A DNA stretch of 64,000 bases from an uncultured Crocinitomix sp. (lineage in GTDB: Bacteria; Bacteroidota; Bacteroidia; Flavobacteriales_D; Crocinitomicaceae). Below the pieces are notes generated by a model, which had not been told where the DNA came from, searched no databases, and saw nothing but the letters and a program-made list of their open reading frames with translations. The stretch's first letter is position 1; each line of letters begins with the position of its first letter. The DNA lies in the NCBI GenBank assembly GCA_937136425.1, contig CAKZON010000019.1, positions 124,001 through 188,000 on the forward strand. The letters are read 5' to 3'. Made by a program: the position numbers and the translations under genes. Positions 17,622 to 27,643 of the stretch are shown here, in pieces.

Positions 17622-18932
17622 ATGAAAGCTAAATTATTATTAACCTTAATTATGGCCAGTTTTAGTAGCATGGCACAAACACCTAGAAATTATAAAACTA
17701 CATACATAAAATCCATTACTAACTCAGTTTTTGGGGATGATGTTTATGGGCTAGATACTACCATTTTTTCAATTCAACTGGACACTACTAAGAAAGTATC
17801 AAAATCTGAAAAAAAATATAACGGTTATATGTTAAATTCTCTTTTCACAAGTTTACTCAACGAAAAGGCATTTAATTCAAGTGATTTATCTACTTCAAGA
17901 TATTACGCCACTGTTACCAATGAAGACAATGAGTTTTCATTTGGAATGAATTTTAATACATCAAAGTCTAACCTTATTAAACGAAATTGGGTTGGAAGTC
18001 TTGGCTTTAATTTAAAATCTAAAAGTGGTTTTGCTACTGTATTTAAAAATGGTACAATTCAAAACAACATTTACATTACAGGTAAAATAGGCCATATTGG
18101 AAACGGGGTAATCACATTTACAGATTCTGATAAAACGTCCTACAATAATTATTATAAAAATTATTTGAGAGACACATACAGAGGTAAGTTGGAAAAAACA
18201 CTAAAAGCTGATGGTACAATTGATGAGGAACTGGAAAAACTGAGGGCTGCAAATAAAGAAACAGCTGAATCTTTTGACAAAGAGCTTACTAAAACAAAGA
18301 GAGATTTGGTTTCAAAACTAGCCGAAGAGGAAATGGAAGCATTAGAGGAATATCGCTGGTATTCAAGGATCAGGGATTTTATTTGGTCAGCAGAGGTAAA
18401 ACTTCCAGTTTCAACTAATATATTCAAAACGTCTATAAGTAATGATTCTGCAATGGTGGTGAAGGAAAATCAATATTTGTGGAATGCCTCTGCTCAAGGT
18501 ACATTTGTTTGGAAATATCGCAATAAGTCAAAGCTTTTTCTTACAGGAAAGGGGAAGTTTGAAAATAGTAATAACGCACTTACCGAAGAGTTAAAAACTT
18601 CAAATTTTTTAACTTTTGTATCTCAAAGTACCAATAACCTAGCTGTATCAGAAACTAATGAAGTTTATATTGGAGAATTTAATCGTTTTGTAGTTGGGTC
18701 TGTTGGTGCAGAAGCTATTTTTTTCTATAAAACATTGCCAATTGGGCTAAGTGCAAGTATTGAGCAAACCTTTATTGGAACAGAATTTACAAATTGGAAG
18801 TTAGGCATCCCTATTAAACTTAGAGATAAAGATGGAAAAGGGGCTAATTTAGAATTGCAGTATAAGGAATTGAATAAAGTTAGTTTTGTTGGATTTAGAG
18901 CTGGATTTGTACTAGGTAAATTTGTAAGATAA
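17622..18932 (+). CDS. Exported beta-rich protein inside the hsd operon
   Basis: A 436-residue protein with a clear signal peptide (MKAKLLLTLIMASFSSMAQ), so it is exported. A central charged helical segment (about residues 188-240) separates two beta-rich parts. The C-terminus alternates polar and hydrophobic residues and ends VGFRAGFVLGKFVR, as in outer-membrane beta-barrels. No family is recognised. It lies 18 bases behind hsdS and six bases before the next gene, so it is co-transcribed with a cytoplasmic restriction system, which is unexpected. Confidence 0.65.
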   Translation: MKAKLLLTLIMASFSSMAQTPRNYKTTYIKSITNSVFGDDVYGLDTTIFSIQLDTTKKVSKSEKKYNGYMLNSLFTSLLNEKAFNSSDLSTSRYYATVTNEDNEFSFGMNFNTSKSNLIKRNWVGSLGFNLKSKSGFATVFKNGTIQNNIYITGKIGHIGNGVITFTDSDKTSYNNYYKNYLRDTYRGKLEKTLKADGTIDEELEKLRAANKETAESFDKELTKTKRDLVSKLAEEEMEALEEYRWYSRIRDFIWSAEVKLPVSTNIFKTSISNDSAMVVKENQYLWNASAQGTFVWKYRNKSKLFLTGKGKFENSNNALTEELKTSNFLTFVSQSTNNLAVSETNEVYIGEFNRFVVGSVGAEAIFFYKTLPIGLSASIEQTFIGTEFTNWKLGIPIKLRDKDGKGANLELQYKELNKVSFVGFRAGFVLGKFVR

Positions 18933-18938
18933 AAGTGA

Positions 18939-19487
18939 ATGACAACCCAAACTAATTCAAATCAACTCAAATTCACTTTCATAAATAATGAAATTTGGTC
19001 ACTCACTTTTGCAGGTGCATTTCAACGCGCTAATATTTATTCTAGCAAGGTCTCTGATAATGAAAAAAATGAATTTAAAGTTGGACTACGAAAATTTGTA
19101 GAAGAGGAGTTGTATGCATTTTATCAAAAGGATACTATTCATGACGATATTCACCTTGAACAAATTTATAAACTCAGTAATTATTCAAAAAAGTACACTT
19201 CTATTTTACAAGGTGAGCAGCTTAATTTTGGTGTAAGTCAAAAAATAGTTAACCTATTTTTAAAATATCAGTGGTGTTTAGGTAAAATACCTCCACCGCC
19301 GCATTTTCCTGTGGATAGAAGAATACAAGAAATAATAAAATATAAACCCATAGTTTCCTGGACTAAATTTAAGGATGAAACGGATTATATGAAAATAATT
19401 TGTTTTGTGCGGAAGAATTTAGGAGATCATTCGAACATTGCCCAATATGAACTTGACCATTTCGAACGTAGATTAAAAACGACCTAA
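18939..19487 (+). CDS. Unknown protein of the hsd operon (182 aa)
   Basis: A 182-residue soluble protein. It contains NFGVSQKIVNLFLKYQWCLG followed by a Pro-rich PPPPHFPVDRRI segment; proteins with this pattern (NLFLKYxWCLG, PPHxPxDR) are familiar from genomes near restriction genes but have no known function. It has no signal peptide. It lies 12 bases before the PD-(D/E)XK nuclease gene, and the two may work together. Confidence 0.6.
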   Translation: MTTQTNSNQLKFTFINNEIWSLTFAGAFQRANIYSSKVSDNEKNEFKVGLRKFVEEELYAFYQKDTIHDDIHLEQIYKLSNYSKKYTSILQGEQLNFGVSQKIVNLFLKYQWCLGKIPPPPHFPVDRRIQEIIKYKPIVSWTKFKDETDYMKIICFVRKNLGDHSNIAQYELDHFERRLKTT

Positions 19488-19499
19488 TTCTAACCCAAA

Positions 19500-20744
19500 A
19501 TGTCAGAACTCGAAAAACAAAAAAAATTACTAAAAGATGTCAACCGCATTCTTGCCCACCAAAAAGAACTGGAACGGTTAAGAGGAGAAAAATTTAATAT
19601 TTTTTCCATTCTTAAAATGGAAACAAAAGAGAATGCCACCCATTCAGCTTTTTTAGGAGAGTTGCTCAATCCAAAGGGAAGTCATTTACAAGGTAACACC
19701 TTTTTGCAGCTGTTTCTAGAAACTATTGGTTACGAAGAACATAATCAAAGTATAGCTGAAACTAAACCAATTCCAAAATTAAACATTGAAACTGCCTGGT
19801 TAAAACTGGAGAAAGATGTTGGCAAAACAGATGTGAAAAATGCTACTGGTGGACGCATTGATATTTATTTAGTTGATAAAAAAGGGACATCCATTTCCAT
19901 AGAAAATAAAATATACGCAGGCGATCAACCTGCGCAAATACAGCGTTATGTCAATCATAATAAAACTGCCAATACGGTTTATTACCTCACACTAAACGGA
20001 ACGTCAGCATCTAAAGAGAGTAAAGGTACTTTAATTGAAGATGAGGATTATTATTGCATCTCTTATCGATCAACTATTATTGAATGGCTTGAGAAATGTT
20101 TAAAAGAAGCTGTAGAGCTGCCTATACTGCGAGAAAGCATTAAACAATACATTCTACTCATTAAAAAATTAACCAACCAACTAACGGATAGAAAAATGGA
20201 AAAGGAAATTACAGAATTAATCAAAAGCAATTACCATTCAGCCAAAGCCATAGAATCTGCTATTTGGAAAGTAGAATTAAAGGCAGCTGAGTCATTTGTA
20301 AAATCAATTACAGATATGATTAAAGCTGAATTAAGCGAAAAAGAGGGGTGGATTGTAAGAATGGATAAAGATTTAGGCACGAGTTGGTCAGGAATTGATA
20401 TATCGCATAAAAATTGGGATGGAGTGCGTGTGTGCTTAGAAGGGCAATCTAAAATTCCCTGGAGTAATACCATTTATGGAGTACATGCACATAAAGGAAC
20501 CTGGAACCGGAATCAAATAAAAGAAAACTTAAAAGAAGTTGAACATTTGACCAGTGATTTTAAAGAAACCGCCCATTGGCCTTATTGTAAAACCAAATTC
20601 TCTTTCAGAAGCAATGAACAACGCGAACGTTTATTCAACCCGCCTATAATTAAAGAGTTGGCAGAATCAACAGCGGATAAAATGATTATTTTAGCTACGC
20701 AGTGTAAAGAAGCTTTGTCAAAAAATACACGCATAAAAAAATAA
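19500..20744 (+). CDS. PD-(D/E)XK nuclease family protein
   Basis: A 414-residue protein. The N-terminal half carries a PD-(D/E)XK core: GGRIDIYLVDKKGTSISIE with D121, E135 and K137, followed by a Gln-rich helix (QPAQIQRYVNH). The opening ENATHSAFLGELLNPKGSH segment is typical of the PDDEXK_4 group seen beside restriction and defence systems. The C-terminal half (from about residue 230) has a different fold with several Trp and may bind DNA or a partner. It sits between hsdS and hsdR and is probably an accessory nuclease of the operon. Confidence 0.82.
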   Translation: MSELEKQKKLLKDVNRILAHQKELERLRGEKFNIFSILKMETKENATHSAFLGELLNPKGSHLQGNTFLQLFLETIGYEEHNQSIAETKPIPKLNIETAWLKLEKDVGKTDVKNATGGRIDIYLVDKKGTSISIENKIYAGDQPAQIQRYVNHNKTANTVYYLTLNGTSASKESKGTLIEDEDYYCISYRSTIIEWLEKCLKEAVELPILRESIKQYILLIKKLTNQLTDRKMEKEITELIKSNYHSAKAIESAIWKVELKAAESFVKSITDMIKAELSEKEGWIVRMDKDLGTSWSGIDISHKNWDGVRVCLEGQSKIPWSNTIYGVHAHKGTWNRNQIKENLKEVEHLTSDFKETAHWPYCKTKFSFRSNEQRERLFNPPIIKELAESTADKMIILATQCKEALSKNTRIKK

Positions 20745-20769
20745 GCCTTTAAAAACTTCATCAACCCAA

Positions 20770-23706
20770 ATGCCCCCAATGAGAAAAAAAAGTGAAGCTG
20801 AAATAGAAAACCAATTAGTTAACCACCTTAAAGACCAAGGTTACGAAAGAATTAAGGTTAAAGATGAAGCTGAAATGCTTGTCAATTTGAAAAAACAATT
20901 GGAATTATTTAATGCAACCACTTTTAGTAAAAGAGAATTTGATCATATTTTAAATCACTTAGCCAAAGGCAATTATTTTCAAAAAGCAAAAACGTTAAGA
21001 GGTCGTTTTAAACTAAATCGTGATGACGACCAAGTAGAATATATTCAGTTTTTTGACAGTGAAAATTTAGAGCGCAATTTATTTCAAGTTACCAACCAAA
21101 TTACACAAGAAGGCACCCATAAAAACCGTTATGATGTTACGCTTTTAGTCAATGGATTACCCTTGGTGCAAATAGAATTAAAAAGGAGAGACATTGAAAT
21201 TAAAGAAGCTTTTAACCAATTGATGCGTTATGACAAACACTCATTTAATGCAGGTTATGGCTTATTTCAATTCGTTCAAATATTTGTTACCAGTAACGAG
21301 CACGAAACCAAGTATTTTGCCAATACCTATCATAAAAACTTCAGTTTTGAGCAGACTTTTCATTGGGCTAAGGAGAATAATAACCCAATAGGAGATCTAT
21401 ACCAATTTTCCGCGGCATTTTTAAACAGAACCCATTTGGCAGATATCGTTGCCAATTATATTGTAATAAGCGAAAGTTTAAAAATATTAATGGTGTTTAG
21501 GCCCTACCAATATTACGCCGTAAAAGCTATTTTAAAACAGGTACAAACCTCCAACGATAACGGTTATATTTGGCATACAACAGGATCAGGAAAAACCCTG
21601 ACCTCATTTAAGGCCAGCCAGGTTGTTTTGGCAGAAAAAACAGTTGAAAAAGTAGTTTTTGTTGTAGATCGTAAAGATTTAGACCACCAGACAGCAGAAG
21701 AATTCAACAAGTTTAAAGAAGGAAGTGTGGACATGACGGAAAACACCGCCTCATTGGTTAAGCAATTGGCTGACCCTACCTCTTTGGTGGTTACAACCAT
21801 TCAAAAACTCAATAACGCTATAACCAAAGCTCGCTATAAAAATAAAATTGAGCACCTGAAAGAAGAAAAGGTTGTTTTCATTTTTGATGAATGTCACCGC
21901 AGCCAATTTGGAGACACCCATAAAGCGATAAGTGGTTTCTTTACAAAAGCCCAATTGTTTGGGTTTACAGGAACCCCAATTTTTAAAGAAAATGCCCACA
22001 AAAATGATTTGGGTAAACGCACCACAAAAGACCTGTTTGGTAATCGTTTACACGAGTATGTAATAACAGACGCTATACGAGATGAAAATGTATTGCGCTT
22101 TGGTATTGAATATATTGGCCGTTACAAAAAAAGGGGCACAACTCTGCTAGATATTGATGTCGAAGTTAGTTCTAGTGAGCTTGTCGAAGCTATTGATACA
22201 AAAGAGGTTTTTGATGATGAAATTCGAATAGGGAAAATTGTTGATTATGTTATTGAAAATCACGACACTAAAACAAGAAGCAAGGAGTTTTCGGCCATAT
22301 TTGCCACGAGTAGTAAAGAGAACCTCTTTAAATATTTTAAATTATTTCAACAAAAAAGAGAAGAGGGAGTACATAATCTTAGAATTGCAGGAATCTACAG
22401 CTATGGCACTAATGAGGAAGACGCTGAAGCCAAAGGTTTGTTGCCAGATGTAATTGAAATTGAAAAAGATTCAGATTTAGCCATAGCAGCAGAAGAAAAA
22501 GCCGTGTATGAAACGGCTCATAGCAGAGATAAACTGGATGATATTATAGCTGATTACAATCAGCAATTTCAAACCAGCTTCTCAACTAAAGATGGCCAAA
22601 CAGAAGCTTATTACCGAGATATTTGCAAACGTCTAAAAAACAGAGAAAAAGAAAATTTTAAAGATAAAGATCGGCTGGATATTGTCCTTGTCGTTAATAT
22701 GATGCTCACAGGATTTGATGCCAAAAAAGTGAATACACTTTATGTGGATAAAAATTTGAAATATCATGGACTCATTCAAGCTTTTTCAAGAACCAACCGT
22801 ATTTTAACAGAACGAAAATCGCAAGGTAATATCGTTTCCTTTCGCAATCTAAAAGAGGCTACAGATGAGGCTGTTGCACTCTTCTCTGACAAAAATGCGA
22901 AAGAAGAGATTTTCCTTCCCGAATACGAAAAAATTGTCAAAAAATTTAATGAAGCACATGGTGAGTTGATGAAGATTGTGGCTACACCAAAAGGAGTTGC
23001 CAAACTGCAAGGCGAAGAAGAAGAATTAAAGTTTGTACAAGCTTTTAGAAAGTTGATGCGAATAAAGAACATGCTCGTTACCTATCTAGAGTTTGATTGG
23101 GATGATTTAGTAATGTCAGAAGATCGTTTTACAGCCTTTTCAGAACAATATTTAAATCTAAAAGACCGTGTTAAGCGCCAAAACGCAACTGATAAAGAAA
23201 AAACCTCTATTTTGGAGGATATTGATTTTGAATTGGATATACTCCACTCAGATATTATCAACGTATCCTATATTTTAAAGCTATTGGCAAAACTACAACC
23301 TACTGCCGATATTGCCTCTGCAGCAGAACAGAAAAAGCAAATTTTGGATCTGCTTGCTGGTGATGTGAAACTGCGGAGCAAACGCGAATTAATAGAGAAA
23401 TTTATAAACGAACAACTACCTAAGATAACAGATGCTGATAAAGTATTAGATGAATTTGAAAAATTCTGGTCGGATGAAAAAGTATTGGCACTTGGCAAAA
23501 TTTGCGACGAAGAAGGTTTGGATCAAGCACAATTTTCAGCGTTGATTGAAGCCTACATTTATTCTGAACAAGAACCACTGCGCGAAGACATTTTTAAATG
23601 TTTAGGCAACCGGCCTAGCATTTTAAAAGCGAGAGAAATTGGAGAGCGAATTATTGGAAAAATGAAGGACTATGTAGAGCTATTTATTGAGGGCATGGCT
23701 GGGTAG
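20770..23706 (+). CDS. hsdR: Type I restriction endonuclease subunit R
   Basis: A 978-residue HsdR. The N-terminal nuclease has the PD-(D/E)XK residues D122, E136 and K138 (YDVTLLVNGLPLVQIELKR). The motor is a superfamily 2 helicase with Walker A TTGSGKT (270-276), DECH (373-376) and motif VI QAFSRTNR. The C-terminal part is the helical HsdR assembly domain. It cuts unmodified DNA after ATP-driven translocation. A repeat-like core TGAGCTTGTCGAA occurs at 22176-22188, within the codons for SSSELVEAI. The start could be ATG 20770 or ATG 20779. Confidence 0.95.
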   Translation: MPPMRKKSEAEIENQLVNHLKDQGYERIKVKDEAEMLVNLKKQLELFNATTFSKREFDHILNHLAKGNYFQKAKTLRGRFKLNRDDDQVEYIQFFDSENLERNLFQVTNQITQEGTHKNRYDVTLLVNGLPLVQIELKRRDIEIKEAFNQLMRYDKHSFNAGYGLFQFVQIFVTSNEHETKYFANTYHKNFSFEQTFHWAKENNNPIGDLYQFSAAFLNRTHLADIVANYIVISESLKILMVFRPYQYYAVKAILKQVQTSNDNGYIWHTTGSGKTLTSFKASQVVLAEKTVEKVVFVVDRKDLDHQTAEEFNKFKEGSVDMTENTASLVKQLADPTSLVVTTIQKLNNAITKARYKNKIEHLKEEKVVFIFDECHRSQFGDTHKAISGFFTKAQLFGFTGTPIFKENAHKNDLGKRTTKDLFGNRLHEYVITDAIRDENVLRFGIEYIGRYKKRGTTLLDIDVEVSSSELVEAIDTKEVFDDEIRIGKIVDYVIENHDTKTRSKEFSAIFATSSKENLFKYFKLFQQKREEGVHNLRIAGIYSYGTNEEDAEAKGLLPDVIEIEKDSDLAIAAEEKAVYETAHSRDKLDDIIADYNQQFQTSFSTKDGQTEAYYRDICKRLKNREKENFKDKDRLDIVLVVNMMLTGFDAKKVNTLYVDKNLKYHGLIQAFSRTNRILTERKSQGNIVSFRNLKEATDEAVALFSDKNAKEEIFLPEYEKIVKKFNEAHGELMKIVATPKGVAKLQGEEEELKFVQAFRKLMRIKNMLVTYLEFDWDDLVMSEDRFTAFSEQYLNLKDRVKRQNATDKEKTSILEDIDFELDILHSDIINVSYILKLLAKLQPTADIASAAEQKKQILDLLAGDVKLRSKRELIEKFINEQLPKITDADKVLDEFEKFWSDEKVLALGKICDEEGLDQAQFSALIEAYIYSEQEPLREDIFKCLGNRPSILKAREIGERIIGKMKDYVELFIEGMAG

Positions 23707-23751
23707 AAGAATTGCTGTTTTATTAATTATTTTTATTGGAAACCAAAACTT

Positions 23752-24423
23752 ATGAAATTATACACTTATTGCATTCCCGTGGATGATGGAGCTGCGCCAA
23801 ACCCTTATTTTGGTGTTTGTACACTGGCTATTTGCAAACCAGCTATTCGTCGCACAGCAGAAATTGGAGATTGGATTGTTGGAGTTGGATCTAAGAATGT
23901 CAATGACATAGATTTTTCAGGCAAGATTGTTTATGCTATGAAAGTGACTGATAAAATGACCTATGCGGAGTACAACGTTTATTGTCAGAGAGAATTGAAA
24001 GAAAAAATTCCAGATCTCAAACATGCAGATTATAACCGTAAAGTTGGTGATTGTGTTTATGATGATGCAGATAAAAATAATATTTTTCAAAGAGCGAGTG
24101 TACATGGCCCAAATAATATTGACACGGATAAAGGAGGTAAACATGTATTACTCTCAGATTATTTCTTCTATTTTGGAGATAAAGCAATTAGCATACCGCC
24201 GCATTTAACGCCAATTATTCACCAAACGCAAAGTCATAAAGTTCATTTAAATGAGCTTTATAAAAATGAGTTTGTGCAATGGATTGAAAATATAGATTAT
24301 CCTCAAAACACGTTAATTGGTAACCCGCAAATAACTCTTCCGTTTGATGATGCAGGAAAAATTAATAAATGTGCGACGAAGCGCAATGATTGGGGAATTG
24401 AAGATGAAAAAGGAATTTGTTAA
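23752..24423 (+). CDS. Nmad2-like protein (nucleotide modification associated domain 2)
   Basis: A 223-residue protein that closely follows the Nmad2 pattern: an N-terminal MKLYTYCIPVDDGAAPNPYF, then ICKPAIRRTAEIGDWIVGVG, a central YNRKVGDCVYD, and GGKHVLLSDYFFYFGD. Such domains were named for co-occurrence with DNA-base modification or nucleotide metabolism in mobile and phage contexts; no activity is proven. It ends the hsd operon, 45 bases behind hsdR, and may modify or read altered bases (inference). Confidence 0.75.
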   Translation: MKLYTYCIPVDDGAAPNPYFGVCTLAICKPAIRRTAEIGDWIVGVGSKNVNDIDFSGKIVYAMKVTDKMTYAEYNVYCQRELKEKIPDLKHADYNRKVGDCVYDDADKNNIFQRASVHGPNNIDTDKGGKHVLLSDYFFYFGDKAISIPPHLTPIIHQTQSHKVHLNELYKNEFVQWIENIDYPQNTLIGNPQITLPFDDAGKINKCATKRNDWGIEDEKGIC

Positions 24424-24490
24424 GTTGTTAAGAAAAGACCGCTCTTAAACCATACAAATATTCTTGAAGCTAAAATTACAAGCCAAAAAT

Positions 24491-25183
24491 TCACATTCGT
24501 TGGGGGGAAGACTTTTTTGCTTCTTTCATTTTTAAGTATCGAACGATTGAGCTATCCTTTTCTAAAAATGTACCAATCAAATCTAAATTTTTGATGAGAA
24601 TAAAATAGAGTATCAATCCTCCAAATGATAATAAGATAAGTCCAATTAGAATTAATGCGAACAACCAAAATAATAATCCCATTCCACTACCAATAACAAA
24701 AGTTACAAATGAAAGTATTAAAATGCCGAGCAAACTAGAAATTACAAGTACAGTATTCTTCCACTTTTTATCATGGCTTTCTTGATCGATCTTCATGTCT
24801 AATTGTCCAAGTTGTTGGAATTCTGCTAAAGTGATCGATTTAGTTCTTAGAAGTTGATTGAAAGCAAATAGGCTAATTCGACTAAGTTCCCTTTTGTCTT
24901 GCTTATCAAGTTCTAAGCGTGATTCTTCTTCGTTTTTCAGAATTGTTTTATTCAAACCTATTTCTATTAATTTTCCGATTCCTTCATAAAGTATAAAAAG
25001 TGTTGTTGTTTGGACAAATGCATAAATTGATAAGTACCAGTTTTCTTTGTCAGCCAGTATTATATCGACAAAGTTTACTTGCACAATTAGTTTAAAAAAA
25101 TAGAAACTTATATGAGCGACTAAAAACATTTTAATGGGGTATACACACCATTTGAATATGTTTATACGAGTGAAATATTTCAT
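24491..25183 (-). CDS. Unknown membrane protein (230 aa)
   Basis: A 230-residue protein with four predicted transmembrane helices: two near the N-terminus (about 15-37 and 50-75) and two adjacent ones (about 143-165 and 167-195). A charged cytoplasmic stretch with Glu, Lys and Asp lies between the pairs (about 80-140). No family is recognised. It is convergent with the Nmad2-like gene and divergent from the next gene. Confidence 0.6.
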   Translation of the reverse strand: MKYFTRINIFKWCVYPIKMFLVAHISFYFFKLIVQVNFVDIILADKENWYLSIYAFVQTTTLFILYEGIGKLIEIGLNKTILKNEEESRLELDKQDKRELSRISLFAFNQLLRTKSITLAEFQQLGQLDMKIDQESHDKKWKNTVLVISSLLGILILSFVTFVIGSGMGLLFWLFALILIGLILLSFGGLILYFILIKNLDLIGTFLEKDSSIVRYLKMKEAKKSSPQRM

Positions 25184-25315
25184 GAGCTTTTGGGTTGAAT
25201 AATTCTGTATAAAGACAAATTTAAGATAAAGTAATTTTTATTTAAATTAATGTCGAATTAATCTCTTTAAAATAATCTACAAGTCAATTCCCTGACAATT
25301 ATTACTTTCGCATCC

Positions 25316-25894
25316 ATGACAAAAGCTGCCTACAACACCATTATAATCACTCTAATTGCTTTTGCCGTTTTATTCCTGCCTTCTAGTTTTTCTTGGATAG
25401 AAAGTATAGGAATATTTATGCAAGAAAATAAGGGAGCTTTTGCTTCTATATACATTTCTATAATGCTTATTAGTTCAACCGTTCTAGTTCGTTATTTTTG
25501 GATTAAGCGGCTATGGTTTGTATTAGTATCAATAATAATTTTAGACCTCTCTCAAATTGGTTATGAACTCTATATGTATTTTGTGTTTGACCCAAGTGAT
25601 TGGCAAGATCCTTCCTATGGATATATCTTTTTATTGTTGATGCTACTTAACTTGATTTACGCAGGGAGTCTAATGGCAACAAAGAATTTTAAATGGCTAA
25701 AGGTAAATGGCATTGTTCATGCGGTTTTAATTGTGATGACGATAATAGAAACATTTGGTTTATTAGATCATTTGTTGATGAGTGTATTGTGGCTTGCAAA
25801 TAGTGGCTTGTTTATTTATCATTTTATATATGAACGAAATCGATTGGGGCTTGAAGCCCCAATGAACGATAACGAAGAAGTATTAGATTTTTAA
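25316..25894 (+). CDS. Unknown multi-pass membrane protein (192 aa)
   Basis: A 192-residue protein with five or six hydrophobic helices spread over its length and a short acidic tail (NDNEEVLDF). No family is recognised. A -7-like element (TACTTTCG at 25303-25310, one mismatch to TAnnTTTG) lies only five bases before the ATG, so the transcript may be leaderless. Confidence 0.6.
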   Translation: MTKAAYNTIIITLIAFAVLFLPSSFSWIESIGIFMQENKGAFASIYISIMLISSTVLVRYFWIKRLWFVLVSIIILDLSQIGYELYMYFVFDPSDWQDPSYGYIFLLLMLLNLIYAGSLMATKNFKWLKVNGIVHAVLIVMTIIETFGLLDHLLMSVLWLANSGLFIYHFIYERNRLGLEAPMNDNEEVLDF

Positions 25895-25922
25895 GTGCAA
25901 TAAGATTTACTCTAAAATCCCC

Positions 25923-27545
25923 CTAAAACACAAAAGTAACCCCAATAGTTGCCCATTGATGCCAGCGCGTGCTCGGATCAAGTACTTCTCCTTCAAACGT
26001 ATGTAAGGTACCTGTGCTTTTATATTCAGGCGACTTGATGCTATAGCGATAAAACAGATTAAAGCTTGGAAATTGCAAGCCCAAAGTCAGGTTGTTATAA
26101 AGCACTGCGCGGCGCACATTTTTCTTATCCAGTTTATATACACTTGGTTCTGCAAATGATTTGTCATCATCCTCATTGGTTTTGAACATGCCGTGTCCTT
26201 CTAAGGTTGTATTGTGAATAACGCCGCGTAAGGAAATATCGTAGTCACCAAAAAAACGAATCCGTTTCATGCGATCAATATTGTTGGAATAACGGGTTTT
26301 AGATAAGGTGTTATGGCTGTTTTTATAAATGAAATTATGGGTTGAAATATTTAAACCAGCTTGTGCATAGGTCATAAAATAGCCAACAGCCGCTTCTGCT
26401 GAAAATGAGGGAATGAATTTTATACCACTACCGGTATAATTGGCCGTTTTTTTGAGGAATAAAAATTCCCATTTATTGAGGAGTTGAAAAGCCAATCTTC
26501 CAGGGTAGTCAATTTGTGCATCCCAACCTACAGGTGCTGGACTTAATGAAATATCGCGGTGCAAAATGTTTTGAAAGTTATATCCAAAACGCCCTCCAAT
26601 AATTCCAACTTTAACATCTGTAACCCACCTTCTCATGCCGTCGTCACTAATTCCGTGATTTTCAAAACCCACATAGTGAAAGCAGGCGTGGGGCCGATCT
26701 AATATATTAAAAGTATCGTTTTTGATGAATATTGCAGTGTCTTTAAAATAAGGCGTATATACTTCGCCGCCATAGGTAAATACTTGGTAGCTTTTATTGA
26801 CTGCGCCTACACGCATTTTAAATAAATCGGTGATTAATGAAAGTTTTAGGGCGCCTGTATAATCCATGTCATTGTTGGTTTGACCACCTATTCCAAAGGT
26901 CAATAAATCGTTGCCATGTTCTAGCTGTATTCCTTTTAAGCCTTTACGGTCTCGTGTTTCGTAGTTGTACCAAGGCAAGTTGTTATCTGCCATAATGTTC
27001 ATTTGTTTGGAGATGGAATTGATCAGTTTTTCTCTAACAAGTGAATAATGGGTATTACCTGCATGACGGTGTCGTGTAACAAACTCTAGAAGTATCGATA
27101 GTGCTTTGAGGTCTGTGTAGCTTTGCAGGATTTTCAGAGTGTTAGGCGTCAGTTCTGTTTCAGAAAAATTATTGCGTTCTAATTGATAAAGTCCATGACT
27201 GATGTCTTTAGAGATTCCAATACTGGTGACTTGGTCGTGTTTATTACGTAAAAAATTTTCTTGCCCTTTGCGGAGGTCATATTTGGCAGAATCGACAAGG
27301 TTGATATTTCTTAAACTATCGGCAACATGTCCTTTCTGTTCTACGCGGTTGTAACGGTCATACCGACTGTAATTCAATGTAAAGGTGTCTTTTTCTACCG
27401 AATGCACCATTTGGATTAATTCCGTAACACCTGGGTTTAATTGGGCGTTTGTAGTGGTGCAAAGAATCAGAAATAAAAAGGTGATTAGTGCTTTATGAAA
27501 TATTCCAACTTTATTTGGGAGGCTGAATGATGCAAATAAATTCAT
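25923..27545 (-). CDS. LpxR-like outer-membrane protein (lipid A deacylase family)
   Basis: A 540-residue protein with a signal peptide (cleavage near residue 35, before QLNPGV). The second half matches the LpxR (DUF2219) family, which removes the 3'-acyloxyacyl chain of lipid A in the outer membrane. It has GGQTNNDMDYTGALKLS, DRPHACFHYVG, and the region GGRFGYNFQNILHRDISLS followed by PVGWDAQI. The first 170 residues are an extra helical domain not usual for LpxR (about 320 residues). Outer-membrane beta-strands end in TFVF with terminal Phe. Activity is inferred; catalytic residues cannot be fully checked by eye. Confidence 0.72.
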   Translation of the reverse strand: MNLFASFSLPNKVGIFHKALITFLFLILCTTTNAQLNPGVTELIQMVHSVEKDTFTLNYSRYDRYNRVEQKGHVADSLRNINLVDSAKYDLRKGQENFLRNKHDQVTSIGISKDISHGLYQLERNNFSETELTPNTLKILQSYTDLKALSILLEFVTRHRHAGNTHYSLVREKLINSISKQMNIMADNNLPWYNYETRDRKGLKGIQLEHGNDLLTFGIGGQTNNDMDYTGALKLSLITDLFKMRVGAVNKSYQVFTYGGEVYTPYFKDTAIFIKNDTFNILDRPHACFHYVGFENHGISDDGMRRWVTDVKVGIIGGRFGYNFQNILHRDISLSPAPVGWDAQIDYPGRLAFQLLNKWEFLFLKKTANYTGSGIKFIPSFSAEAAVGYFMTYAQAGLNISTHNFIYKNSHNTLSKTRYSNNIDRMKRIRFFGDYDISLRGVIHNTTLEGHGMFKTNEDDDKSFAEPSVYKLDKKNVRRAVLYNNLTLGLQFPSFNLFYRYSIKSPEYKSTGTLHTFEGEVLDPSTRWHQWATIGVTFVF

Positions 27546-27643
27546 AGGATAAGTTTAGGTTTACTCAAATGTAGGGAATTATTTCTTCGAAATGAGATTT
27601 GAATTCACTCATAATCAACCGATTTCAAAATGGGATAATGCTT

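Noticed and set aside
22176-22188. TGAGCTTGTCGAA core in hsdR as another inserted repeat
   Set aside because: The arms are only three bases and the encoded SSSELVEAID fits normal HsdR sequence, so chance is likely.
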